Part shown: positions 1 to 7,906 of the stretch, in pieces
Position numbering within the stretch: the first letter of the stretch is position 1
Layout: each line of letters starts with the position of its first letter
DNA from: Spirilliplanes yamanashiensis
GTDB taxonomy: Bacteria; Actinomycetota; Actinomycetes; Mycobacteriales; Micromonosporaceae
DNA: 64,000 nucleotides
Assembly: GCF_016863475.1 (NCBI RefSeq)
Contig: NZ_BOOY01000034.1
Location: forward strand, 1 to 64,000
Reading direction: 5' to 3'
Position numbers and translations under genes: made by a program
The notes under the pieces: model-generated
Told to the model about the DNA's origin: nothing
Database searches by the model: none
Seen by the model: the letters and a program-made list of their open reading frames with translations, nothing else

Positions 1-2
1 TC

Positions 3-1046
3 GGCTCGGCGGCGCACCGCCGGGTGGCCCGCCGGGCCGTCGCGCAGTCGCAGGTGCTGCTGCGCAACGACGGCGGCGTGCTGCCGCTGAAGAGGACCGC
101 CAAGGTATACGTGGCCGGCCGCAGCGCGAACGACATCGGCAACCAGTCGGGCGGCTGGACGTGGACGTGGCAGGGCATCTCCGGCCCGATCCAGCCCGGC
201 ACCACCATCCTGGAGGGCATCCGCGAGGTCGCCCCGCAGGCGCAGGTCACGTACAGCGCGGACGCGTCGGCGCCGGCCGACGGCAGCGAGGTCGGCGTGG
301 TCGTGGTCGGCGAGACCCCGTACGCGGAGGGCTTCGGCGACGTGGGCGCCCCGCCGTACGCGGACGCGGGCGTGCCGCGCGAGCCGAAGTCGATGGCCCT
401 GCAGCCCGGCGACCAGGCCGTGGTCGACAAGGTCTGCGGCGCCATGCGGTGCATCGTCGTGGTGGTCGCCGGCCGCCCCCAGGTCGTCGGCGACGCGGCG
501 GGCATCGAGGGCCTGGTGGCGGCGTGGCTGCCCGGCACGGAGGGCGCGGGCGTGGCGGACACCCTGTTCGGGCGGCGCCCGTTCACCGGGCAGCTGCCGG
601 TGACCTGGCCGCGCACGCCGGAGCAGCAGCCGATCAACGCGGGCGACGCGGTCTACGACCCGGCGTACCCGTTCGGCTGGGGCCTGCGCACCGACAGCGC
701 CCGGGACCGGCTCACGGCCGCCACGCGCGCGGCCCTGGTGGGCGGCGACCGGCACGTGCGGGCCGCGGTGGCGGACGCGACCGCGGTGCTCGCGGCCCGC
801 AACTGGACCCGGGCCGGCGCGGTGCGGCGACCCGCGGTCGTGGTGGCCGGCCTGAACGACGCCCTCGCCCACCTGGCGAAGGCGAAGCGCGGCGGCGCCG
901 GCTACGCGGCCGAGCTGGTGTCGGTGCTGCGCGACGTGGCGCAGTCCTCGGGCCCGGACTCCCCCGCCCTGCTGGCCGACGCCGACGTGGCGCTGCTGGC
1001 CGGTGACGCGGTCCGCGCGGGCGCACTGCTGGCCCGCGCCTCCTGA
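3..1046 (+). CDS. GH3 beta-glucosidase/exo-glucanase, C-terminal part
   Basis: The gene is open at the left edge of the window; the reading frame starts at base 3 and about 347 residues are visible. The part seen is the C-terminal alpha/beta sandwich of glycoside hydrolase family 3: a 'SQVLLRNDGGVLPL' entry, a VVVGETPYAEGFGD segment that in this family carries the acid/base Glu, and a PFGWGL end. About 120 alanine-rich residues follow the usual GH3 end; I do not recognise them. The nucleophile domain lies outside the window. Family members remove beta-linked glucose from glucan or oligosaccharide ends. The secreted GH79, GH5 and GH64 proteins nearby suggest extracellular polysaccharide use. 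A strong hairpin follows the stop codon. Confidence 0.88.
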   Translation, partial: GSAAHRRVARRAVAQSQVLLRNDGGVLPLKRTAKVYVAGRSANDIGNQSGGWTWTWQGISGPIQPGTTILEGIREVAPQAQVTYSADASAPADGSEVGVVVVGETPYAEGFGDVGAPPYADAGVPREPKSMALQPGDQAVVDKVCGAMRCIVVVVAGRPQVVGDAAGIEGLVAAWLPGTEGAGVADTLFGRRPFTGQLPVTWPRTPEQQPINAGDAVYDPAYPFGWGLRTDSARDRLTAATRAALVGGDRHVRAAVADATAVLAARNWTRAGAVRRPAVVVAGLNDALAHLAKAKRGGAGYAAELVSVLRDVAQSSGPDSPALLADADVALLAGDAVRAGALLARAS

Positions 1047-1061
1047 CCCCCGGCAGGGGCC

Positions 1062-1097
1062 GACGCCCCGCTCCCGCGGCTGCGGGGGCGGGGCGTC
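1062..1097. terminator. Bidirectional hairpin terminator
   Basis: Inverted repeat with 16-bp arms (1062-1077 and 1082-1097, one G-T pair) and a 4-nt loop. It lies between the convergent GH3 and ThuA-RICIN genes. There is no T-tract, which is usual for GC-rich actinobacteria. Confidence 0.75.
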
Positions 1098-1109
1098 GTG
1101 CGTGCGGGA

Positions 1110-2405
1110 TCAGGCGGCGGGGACGAGCCGGAACGCCTGGGCGGCGGAGCCGTTGCAGGCGTACTGCACGAGCTGGACGCCGTCGGCGGTGGACGCCGCG
1201 GGCACGTCGAGGCACCTGCCGCTGTGCCGGTTGACGAGGCGGTGGTGGCCGTCGCCGAGCGGTTCGGCCCGCCACTGCTGGTTGGCGCCGCCGCCGTACG
1301 ACCAGAGCTGCACCCGGGCGTTGTCGGCGGCCGACACGTTCGCGACGTCGAGCACCCGGGCGGGGTCGAGGCGGGCGTCCACCCGGGAGTACCCGCCGGA
1401 GGTGGCGGTCAGCCGGAACTGCTGGGCCGCGCCGCCGGTGCAGGCGGACTGCTGCACGGCGGTGCCGTCGGCCGCCGCGCCGCCGCGCAGGTCCAGGCAC
1501 TTGCCGCTGCCCCTGTTGACGACCGAACTCCACGCCGATGGTGGCTCCGCACCGCCGCCGCCGAGCCACAGCAGGCCGTCGATGAGGAAGCGGTTCTGCA
1601 CCTCGGAGTCGAACGTCGACGACAGGCCCTGGTTGGTGGAGTAGTTCATCGCGTTGTGGCCGAAGTTGGCGTACAGCATCCGGTACTTCGTGTTCGTCCA
1701 CATGATCGGGTAGTAGCCGCTGCGCCAGGTCTGGTTGGGGTCGGTGCCGACGGGGAAGCTCGACGGGTCGATCGAGCCGAGGACGCGGATGTCGGGGTTG
1801 GCCCGCAGGTCGTTGGACCACGAGTACCACTCGCTCACCGCCGAGGTGAAGGTGGCGGGCAGGCGGCGCACGCTGGGGTGCGCGGCGTTCTCGACCCGCA
1901 TCGTGACCCGGGTCGGCCCCCAGGTGTTGGAGCGGAACGCGCCGGTGCCGAGGAACGTGTTGTGGTACCAGCTCCAGGCCGACGGGTTCGTGGTGAACGC
2001 GGTGACGTGGAAGCCCAGCCAGGCGCCGCCGGAGCGCATGTACTGCTCGAACGCGGGGCGCTGGGCGGCCGGCGGCGCGTCGTCGAGGAACATGACCACC
2101 CTGTACTGGGCCAGGTTGCCGGCGTTGAGCCGGCTCCAGTCGGTGGTCGACTCCCACTGGAAGCCGTTGGCGGCCGCGGCCTGCGGGAACCACCGGTTGG
2201 CCTCGCGCACGAAGTTGATGTGCGCCGCGTCCCAGGTCCCGTTGTAGAAGGCGAGCACCTTGAAGGCGGGGGCCGCCGCGCGCGGCGCCGGGCCGGCCTG
2301 GGTCCATCCGGCGTTCGGGCTCACCGCCACCAGGCCCGCCGCCGCGGCCAGCGCGGTCACCAGTCCGAGCCGCCGCGCGGCCCGGGACTTCCATCGTCCG
2401 AACAT
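1110..2405 (-). CDS. Secreted ThuA-like protein with C-terminal RICIN lectin domain
   Basis: 431 residues. The start is ATG at 2405 because GGAGG sits just upstream; a further 13 in-frame codons upstream would run into an inverted repeat. Residues 1 to about 45 are a signal peptide with a twin-Arg-containing n-region and an Ala-rich core. Residues about 50-290 match the ThuA / trehalose-utilisation fold (KVLAFYNGTWDAAH start, long aromatic-rich Asn/His segment). Residues about 300-431 are a ricin-type beta-trefoil with repeated CLD and Q-x-W/F motifs. ThuA proteins are glutamine-amidotransferase-like sugar-metabolism proteins of poorly defined activity. The RICIN module implies carbohydrate binding outside the cell. 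The 5' leader carries a perfect 20-bp-arm hairpin that overlaps the SD. Confidence 0.85.
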   Translation of the reverse strand: MFGRWKSRAARRLGLVTALAAAAGLVAVSPNAGWTQAGPAPRAAAPAFKVLAFYNGTWDAAHINFVREANRWFPQAAAANGFQWESTTDWSRLNAGNLAQYRVVMFLDDAPPAAQRPAFEQYMRSGGAWLGFHVTAFTTNPSAWSWYHNTFLGTGAFRSNTWGPTRVTMRVENAAHPSVRRLPATFTSAVSEWYSWSNDLRANPDIRVLGSIDPSSFPVGTDPNQTWRSGYYPIMWTNTKYRMLYANFGHNAMNYSTNQGLSSTFDSEVQNRFLIDGLLWLGGGGAEPPSAWSSVVNRGSGKCLDLRGGAAADGTAVQQSACTGGAAQQFRLTATSGGYSRVDARLDPARVLDVANVSAADNARVQLWSYGGGANQQWRAEPLGDGHHRLVNRHSGRCLDVPAASTADGVQLVQYACNGSAAQAFRLVPAA

Positions 2406-2414
2406 CGGTTTCCT

Positions 2415-2460
2415 CCGTGCCACCATTGCATTGATGCAGGTCAATGCAATGGTGGCACGG
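2415..2460 (-). promoter_or_regulatory. Perfect 20-bp-arm inverted repeat in the ThuA-RICIN leader
   Basis: Arms 2415-2434 and 2441-2460 are perfect reverse complements around a 6-nt loop. On the minus-strand transcript the 3' arm supplies the first two G of the GGAGG ribosome binding site of the ThuA-RICIN gene, so the folded RNA would partly hide the SD. No T-run follows on the minus strand, which argues against a plain terminator for the GH79 gene upstream. It could be a protein operator, a translational switch or an attenuator. Confidence 0.8.
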
Positions 2461-2500
2461 TTATTTCAAGCATTCAACGAAGGTGCGAGGTTCCGCAACC

Positions 2501-3967
2501 TCACCGGTCCAGCGTGACGACCGCGGCCGAGCCGGCGGCCAGCTCGACGGTCAGCGCCCCGCTGCGCACCGGCACCCGGTCGGCCGGGCCGGGCTTCAGC
2601 CGCCCCAGGTGGTCGACCGTGGCGCCCTGCACCGCGGTGTCCACACCGGCCAGGCTGCTGCCGGTCATCCGGATCACCTGCGCCGCACGGTTGCGGCCGC
2701 CGACCGAGACGCTCACGGCCACCGGCCCGGCGGACGGGTCCTCCTTGGAGATGACCGCGAGGCGCAGCCGGCCGTCCCTGCCCTTGACCGCGTACGCCGT
2801 GACGTTGCGGTCGGTGGTCAGCGTGACCGGCAGGAAGTGGCCCGAACCGAGCTGGCGCGCCATCCACAGGCCGTAGTAGATCGGCATGACCTTGTAGATC
2901 TGGGCGAGCTCGCCCGCCTTGCTGGCGGCGCAGATCGGGGTGTAGATCTGCCACTTGCCGTTCCAGATCGGCTGGTCGCACACGCCGAGCCCGCCGTGGA
3001 AGTTGAGCCCCGCAACGCCGGCCTGCCCGAGCTGGAGGCTGTAGTCCAGCGCCCACAGTGCCGAGCCGTGCTTGTTGCTGACGCCGTCGATGCCGCCGCC
3101 CCACGCCGAGTTGGTCTCGTCGAGGCGCAGCGGGATGCCCAGCGCCTTGGCGGCGTCGAGGTTCGGCGTGATCGTGCGCAGTTGCTTGTCGTAGGTGTCG
3201 CGCGACAGCAGCCGCTCCATCGTGCCGGTCGGGTCCATCGCGTACTGGTGCAGCATGACCTGGCTCAGCCGGTCGTTCGCGTCCCTGGCGAGGTTGGCGG
3301 CCCACACCGAGTTCGGCGCGGCGGCGTCCGGCCCGGCGAGCGGGATCGCCGGGCCGACCGCGGCGGCGCACGCCTGGAAGTCCTTGAGGTAGTCGGCGTA
3401 GGAGAACCCGGCCGGCCGGAAGCCCTTGCCGACCCACTGGTCGGGCTCGTTGCCGCACTCGGCGGCGACCAGCCGCTTGCCGAGCACCCTGGTCATGACC
3501 TTCGCCTGGTCGGCGGCCGCGGCGGCGTCCCACCGGCCGAGGTTGATGCCGATCTCGGTCTTCCAGTCGGTGGCGTCGAGGAAGTCGTCGAGGCGCTCGA
3601 TGTCGGAGCGGGTCACGACGTGCTGGAGCCACTCCGGGTGCGGCTGGGGCATGGCCCGGCCCTCGGGCAGCCAGATGCCGTCGCGGTCGAGGGTGTTGCC
3701 CGCGATCCGGACGTTGCTCGGCCCGAGGGTCTTGAACAGCTGCACCATGTTGCCCTTGCGGGCGTCCAGGTTGCCGATGCCGAGCTCGCGCATCTCGAAC
3801 GACAGGCCGACGAGGTCGGCCGGCAGCGGGCCGCCCGCCTTCGTGAAGTCGACCACGACCGAGGCGGTGCCGGTGGCGGCGGCGGAAGCGGGGGGCGCGG
3901 CGGCCCCGGCGGTCAGGAACAGGGCAAGGCCGGCAACGACGGCGCTGCCGGCACGCAGTGTGCGCAT
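2501..3967 (-). CDS. Secreted GH79 beta-glucuronidase
   Basis: 488 residues. The start is ATG 3967: GGAG lies six bases upstream, inside the longer alternative that begins at 3979, and the signal peptide then begins cleanly (residues 1-29, cut near PPASA-A). The catalytic TIM barrel shows the GH79 acid/base in ECGNEPD (Glu174) and the nucleophile in RLDETNS (Glu284), followed by the family-typical SALWALDYSLQL and FHGG segments. A C-terminal beta domain covers about residues 380-488. GH79 enzymes release glucuronic or 4-O-methylglucuronic acid, for example from arabinogalactan-proteins or heparan-like chains. That product feeds the uronate pathway encoded downstream. A copy of the shared near-palindrome lies 108 bp upstream, inside the end of the ROK gene. 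Confidence 0.88.
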   Translation of the reverse strand: MRTLRAGSAVVAGLALFLTAGAAAPPASAAATGTASVVVDFTKAGGPLPADLVGLSFEMRELGIGNLDARKGNMVQLFKTLGPSNVRIAGNTLDRDGIWLPEGRAMPQPHPEWLQHVVTRSDIERLDDFLDATDWKTEIGINLGRWDAAAAADQAKVMTRVLGKRLVAAECGNEPDQWVGKGFRPAGFSYADYLKDFQACAAAVGPAIPLAGPDAAAPNSVWAANLARDANDRLSQVMLHQYAMDPTGTMERLLSRDTYDKQLRTITPNLDAAKALGIPLRLDETNSAWGGGIDGVSNKHGSALWALDYSLQLGQAGVAGLNFHGGLGVCDQPIWNGKWQIYTPICAASKAGELAQIYKVMPIYYGLWMARQLGSGHFLPVTLTTDRNVTAYAVKGRDGRLRLAVISKEDPSAGPVAVSVSVGGRNRAAQVIRMTGSSLAGVDTAVQGATVDHLGRLKPGPADRVPVRSGALTVELAAGSAAVVTLDR

Positions 3968-4069
3968 GTGCATCTCCATGTCGCGATGGGCCGGGGGCGC
4001 GCGCCACCGGCGGGGGCGTCCATCGCAGACAACGTAATGCTCAAGACACAGATGCGAAACCCCTACCTG

Positions 4070-5305
4070 TCACGCGTCCACATATGTGAACGCGGCGGCG
4101 GACTCGCGCGGGTCCGCGCCGCGGGCCAGGAGGTCCGCGACGGGCAGCGTGGCCGCGCCGAAGGCGATCGCGTCCGGGCCGAGTTTCGCCAGCTCGATCG
4201 TCGCCTGGCCGAACGGGTGCGGCAGGGCGCCCGCCTGCGCCGCCGCCCGAATGCGCGGCAGCAGCCGCTCGCCCAGCGCCAGGCCGGTGAAGCCGCCGAG
4301 CACCACCCGCTCCGGGTTCAGCAGGTTGACGAGGTTGGCGATGCCGTCGCCGAGCATGCCGGCCACCTCGTCGACGAACGCCGCCACCGCCGGGTCGTCC
4401 GCCGCGGCCGCGACGATCGCCCGGATCCGCGCGTCCGCGTCGCCGTCCAGGGTCAGGCCCGTGCCCAGCTCCGCGAACCGGTCGAGGATGGCGTCCGCAC
4501 CGACGTAGGCCTCCAGGCAGCCACGCGCGCCGCACCGGCACGGCCGGCCCCCGTACACGCAGGTGGTGTGGCCCCACTCGCCGGCGCTGCTGCTGATGCC
4601 GCGCAGGATCGCGCCGTTGTTGACCAGGGCGGCGCCGACGCCCGAGCCGACGAGCACGATCACCGCGTGCCGGGCGCCGCGGCCGGAGCCGAACCACATC
4701 TCGGCCTGGCCCTGGGTCTTGGCGCCGTTCTCCACGTACAGCGGCAGCTCGACGCCGCGGTCGCGCAGCAGCTGCTCGAGGCGGACCGCGTCCCAGCCGA
4801 CCGTCGGGGCGTGCACGACGGCGGACGACTCGTGGTCGACCGTGCCGGGCACGCCGATGCCGGCGGCGAGCACCTTCGCCGGGGCCACCCCGGCGGCCGG
4901 CACGATGGCGGCGAGCGCCTTGGCGATGTGGTCGGCGACCGCTCCCGGGTCGAACGGCGCGGGCGGCATCGGCTCCTCGACGGTGGCCCGGCGGGTCATC
5001 GACAGGTCGAACAGTTCCGCCCGGATGCCCGTCTCGGCCAGCTCGACGCCGACCACGTAGCCGTAGTCGGGGTCCACGCGCAGCAGCACCCGCGGCCGGC
5101 CGCCGTCGGACTCGACCTGACCGGCCTCGACGACCAGCCGCTCGTCGATGAGCTCGGCGGTGACGTTGCTGGCGGTCGCCGCGCTCAGCCCGGTCATGCC
5201 GCTGAGCTCGAGCCGGCTCAGCGGCCCCTCGAAGAACAGTCTCGACAGCAGGATCGAGCGGTTGCGTCGCCTGATGTCACGGACGGTCGTCTTCTTCGCT
5301 TCCAT
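4070..5305 (-). CDS. ROK-family transcriptional regulator
   Basis: 411 residues. The start ATG 5305 has CAGGAGAG upstream. Residues about 5-75 form a winged helix-turn-helix of the MarR/Mlc type (SRLELSGMTGLSAATASNVTAEL). Residues 80-400 form the ROK sugar-kinase-like fold with the zinc motif PCRCGARGCLE and the GIGVPGTVD and NGA segments. ROK repressors sense sugars or phosphorylated sugars. The gene ends 102 bp before the GH79 start, so the two may be co-transcribed. Its last codons contain the shared regulon palindrome. A GAAAGCGCTCTC operator-like site lies 46 bp upstream of its start. The effector cannot be read from the sequence. Confidence 0.9.
   Translation of the reverse strand: MEAKKTTVRDIRRRNRSILLSRLFFEGPLSRLELSGMTGLSAATASNVTAELIDERLVVEAGQVESDGGRPRVLLRVDPDYGYVVGVELAETGIRAELFDLSMTRRATVEEPMPPAPFDPGAVADHIAKALAAIVPAAGVAPAKVLAAGIGVPGTVDHESSAVVHAPTVGWDAVRLEQLLRDRGVELPLYVENGAKTQGQAEMWFGSGRGARHAVIVLVGSGVGAALVNNGAILRGISSSAGEWGHTTCVYGGRPCRCGARGCLEAYVGADAILDRFAELGTGLTLDGDADARIRAIVAAAADDPAVAAFVDEVAGMLGDGIANLVNLLNPERVVLGGFTGLALGERLLPRIRAAAQAGALPHPFGQATIELAKLGPDAIAFGAATLPVADLLARGADPRESAAAFTYVDA
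4076..4091. promoter_or_regulatory. Uronate-regulon operator, copy 1
   Basis: GTCCACATATGTGAAC, a 16-bp near-palindrome. It overlaps the last codons of the ROK gene and lies 108 bp upstream of the GH79 start. It is one of five related sites in this window. Confidence 0.75.
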
Positions 5306-5351
5306 CGCTCTCCTGCCCCGGGCCGACGCTCAGGGTAAGGCCTGGCGCCGT

Positions 5352-5363
5352 GAAAGCGCTCTC
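5352..5363. promoter_or_regulatory. LacI-type operator-like site
   Basis: GAAAGCGCTCTC has the AGCGCT core typical of LacI-family operators and one mismatched pair. It lies between the divergent ROK (start 5305) and RICIN-beta-helix (start 5508) genes. The same intergenic space holds a perfect 12-bp palindrome, GGTTCCGGAACC (5375-5386). Confidence 0.45.
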
Positions 5364-5507
5364 CCGCCCCCTGAGGTTCCGGAACCACGGTTTTAGTTAA
5401 GGACGTTAATTTACGCCTTGCAGCCGGTTCCGGGGCGAGTTGATAATGGGCGCCCGTCTATCGCCCCCTACCCCCGCCGCTGCCCCCAGCGGCCTTGGAG
5501 GGTTTCC

Positions 5508-7700
5508 GTGCCTGACACTCCCCCCTCGCCTCCCGCCCGCCGCCGCTGGCGCAGGCCCGTCCTGGCCGTCCTCGCGACCGGCGTGCTCGGCGCCGGATTC
5601 GCCGTCGCCGGCATGACCGGCGCCCACGCCGCCACCACCGGCGCCATCGTCGGCCACGCCGCCAAGTGCGCCGACGTGGCCGGCGCGAACAGCGCCAACG
5701 GCACCGCCGTGCAGCTCTGGACCTGCAACGGCACCGGCGCCCAGACCTGGACCGTCGGCAACGCCGACGACAGCGTCCGCGCGCTCGGCAAGTGCCTCGA
5801 CGTGGCCTCGGCGTCGACCGCCAACGGCGCCCGTGTTCAGCTGTACGACTGCAACGGCACCAACGCGCAGAAATGGACAGCCGACAATGGCCGACTTCGC
5901 AACACCGGTTCGGGCAAGTGCCTGGACGCCACCGGCGTGAGCAGCGCCGACGGCACCCCGCTGCAGCTCTGGGACTGCACGACGGGCGCGAACCAGCGCT
6001 GGACGCTGCCCACCGGCGGCACCCCGCCGACCAGCCCGCCCCCCAGCGAGCCCGGCACACCCCAGAACCCCGACCTCGGGCCGAACGTCTTCGTCTACGA
6101 CCCGTCGACGCCGCAGGCCACCATCCAGAACCGGCTGAACACCATCTTCACGCAGATGGAGAGCAACCAGTTCGGCAGCCAGCGGTACGCCGTGCTGTTC
6201 AAGCCGGGCACCTACAACGTCAACGCGAACGTCGGCTACTACACCCAGGTCGCCGGCCTGGGCCTGTCGCCGGACGACGTGACCATCAACGGCTCCGTGC
6301 ACGTCGAGGCCGACTGGTTCCAGGGCAACGCCACGCACAACTTCTGGCGCGCGGCCGAGGGCCTGTCGGTCAACCCGACCGGCGGCACCGACCGGTGGGC
6401 CGTGTCGCAGGCGTCGTCGTACCGGCGCATGCACGTGCGCGGCAACCTGCAGCTCGACGACGGCGGCTGGTCCAGCGGCGGCTTCATGGCCGACACCCGC
6501 GTCGACGGCCAGGTGCGCTCCGGCAGCCAGCAGCAGTGGCTGTCGCGCAACACCGACTGGGGCAGCTGGACCGGCTCCAACTGGAACATGGTGTTCGTCG
6601 GCGCCCTCAACGCGCCCGCCGGCACCTTCCCGAACCCGCCGTACACCCGGGTCGCGCAGGCCCCGGTGATCCGGGAGAAGCCGTTCCTGTACGTCGACGC
6701 CCGCGGCGGCTACAACGTGTTCGTCCCGGCGCTGCGCAGCAACGCGGCCGGCACCACCTGGCGCAACCAGGCGCCGCAGGGCCAGTCGCTGCCGATCGGC
6801 CAGTTCCACGTCGTCAAGGCCGGCGCCACCGCGGCCAGCATCAACGCCGCCCTGGCCCAGGGCAAGGACCTGCTCGTCACGCCGGGCATCTACCGGCTCA
6901 ACGAGACGCTGCGGATCACCCGGCCGAACACGGTCGTGCTGGGCCTCGGCCTGGCGACGTTCATGCCGGAGAACGGCATCACCGCCGTCAGCGTCGCCGA
7001 CGTGCCCGGCGTGAAGATCGCCGGCCTGCTCATCGACGCCGGGCAGGTCAACTCGCCGCTGCTGATGGAGGTCGGCCCGACCGGCTCCTCGGCGAACCAC
7101 GCCGCCAACCCGACCTCGCTGCACGACGTGTACTTCCGGATCGGCGGCGCCGCCGTCGGCCGGGCCACGGAGAGCCTGCGGATCAACAGCGACAACGTGA
7201 TCGGCGACCACCTGTGGATCTGGCGCGGCGACCACTCGCACGGCATCGGCTGGAACCTCAACACGGCCGACCGCGGGCTGGTGGTCAACGGCGACAACGT
7301 CACCATGTATGGCCTGTTCGTCGAGCACTACCAGAAGTACCAGACCACCTGGAACGGCAACGGCGGCCGGACGTACTTCTACCAGAACGAGCTGCCGTAC
7401 GACCCGCCGAACCAGGCAGCCTGGATGAACGGCTCCACCCGGGGCTACGCCGCGTACAAGGTCGCCGACAGCGTGACCTCGCACGAGGCCTGGGGCCTGG
7501 GCAGCTACGCGTTCTTCAGCGCCAACCCGAGCGTCGTGGCCGACCGGGCGTTCGAGGTGCCGAACAACCCGAACGTGCGCTTCCACAACATGGTGACGGT
7601 GTCGCTCGGCGGCACCGGCACGATCGCGCGGGTCATCAACAACACCGGGCCGACGGCGAACTCCGCCAGCAACGTCGCCACCCTGGTGAACTACCCCTGA
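5508..7700 (+). CDS. Secreted RICIN plus right-handed beta-helix protein
   Basis: 730 residues. Start GTG 5508 has GGAGG seven bases upstream. A signal peptide (about 1-43: RRRW-RR, hydrophobic core, AHA-A) is followed by a RICIN beta-trefoil (about 45-170, three CLD/Q-x-W repeats) and a Pro-rich linker. The large C-terminal part looks like a pectin-lyase-like beta-helix, with LFKPGTYNVNANVGYYTQV and LLVTPGIYRLNETLRI segments characteristic of GH55-like and related helices. Homologues are often annotated by transfer as adenylyl cyclase or discoidin proteins, which the sequence does not support. A polysaccharide-active enzyme is likely, but I cannot name the substrate. A strong T-tailed terminator follows. 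Confidence 0.75.
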   Translation: MPDTPPSPPARRRWRRPVLAVLATGVLGAGFAVAGMTGAHAATTGAIVGHAAKCADVAGANSANGTAVQLWTCNGTGAQTWTVGNADDSVRALGKCLDVASASTANGARVQLYDCNGTNAQKWTADNGRLRNTGSGKCLDATGVSSADGTPLQLWDCTTGANQRWTLPTGGTPPTSPPPSEPGTPQNPDLGPNVFVYDPSTPQATIQNRLNTIFTQMESNQFGSQRYAVLFKPGTYNVNANVGYYTQVAGLGLSPDDVTINGSVHVEADWFQGNATHNFWRAAEGLSVNPTGGTDRWAVSQASSYRRMHVRGNLQLDDGGWSSGGFMADTRVDGQVRSGSQQQWLSRNTDWGSWTGSNWNMVFVGALNAPAGTFPNPPYTRVAQAPVIREKPFLYVDARGGYNVFVPALRSNAAGTTWRNQAPQGQSLPIGQFHVVKAGATAASINAALAQGKDLLVTPGIYRLNETLRITRPNTVVLGLGLATFMPENGITAVSVADVPGVKIAGLLIDAGQVNSPLLMEVGPTGSSANHAANPTSLHDVYFRIGGAAVGRATESLRINSDNVIGDHLWIWRGDHSHGIGWNLNTADRGLVVNGDNVTMYGLFVEHYQKYQTTWNGNGGRTYFYQNELPYDPPNQAAWMNGSTRGYAAYKVADSVTSHEAWGLGSYAFFSANPSVVADRAFEVPNNPNVRFHNMVTVSLGGTGTIARVINNTGPTANSASNVATLVNYP

Positions 7701-7735
7701 CCGGCCCCGTCGTCAGCTGACGACGGCCGCGGACG

Positions 7736-7777
7736 GCGGCGCAGCGGCTTCCACAGAGCCGCTGCGCCGCTTTTTTT
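7736..7777 (+). terminator. Rho-independent terminator with T-tract
   Basis: Perfect 14-bp stem (7736-7749 / 7757-7770), 7-nt loop, then seven T. A separate 20-bp palindrome (7707-7726) lies just before it. Confidence 0.92.
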
Positions 7778-7795
7778 CATGTCTTCATTAAGTCC

Positions 7796-7825
7796 TTGAC
7801 CTGGCGCTCCCGGCCTTCCTAATAT
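7796..7825 (+). promoter_or_regulatory. Promoter of the GH5 gene
   Basis: TTGACC (7796-7801) and TAATAT (7820-7825) are separated by 18 bp. The expected start of transcription is about 7832, directly before the GTTAGG/CCTAAC inverted repeat. Confidence 0.65.
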
Positions 7826-7837
7826 CGACCTGCTTCA

Positions 7838-7856
7838 GTTAGGCAATAGTCCTAAC
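7838..7856. promoter_or_regulatory. GTTAGG-N7-CCTAAC inverted repeat
   Basis: Six-base arms with a 7-base spacer, placed just downstream of the predicted transcription start of the GH5 gene. This position suits a repressor operator. The cognate protein is unknown. Confidence 0.5.
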
Positions 7857-7906
7857 AATCTTGGAAGCGCACCCCTCCCCCCTTCCTCAGCGACAAGGAA
7901 GCGCGC

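Noticed and set aside
2415-2460. Hairpin as simple terminator of the GH79 gene
   Set aside because: On the minus strand it is followed by the SD and start codon of the next gene and no T-run; the AT-rich side (TTATTT) is on the other strand where no gene ends.
2444-5338. A 964-codon open frame on the plus strand
   Set aside because: It lies antisense to the GH79 and ROK genes, which have catalytic or zinc motifs, signal peptide and SD; its protein is Arg/Ala/Gly-rich without any domain, a normal third-position artefact of high GC.
7707-7726. 20-bp palindrome after the RICIN-beta-helix gene, as an operator
   Set aside because: It lies between a stop codon and a strong terminator with no promoter near; it has no loop and is probably part of the 3' untranslated region.
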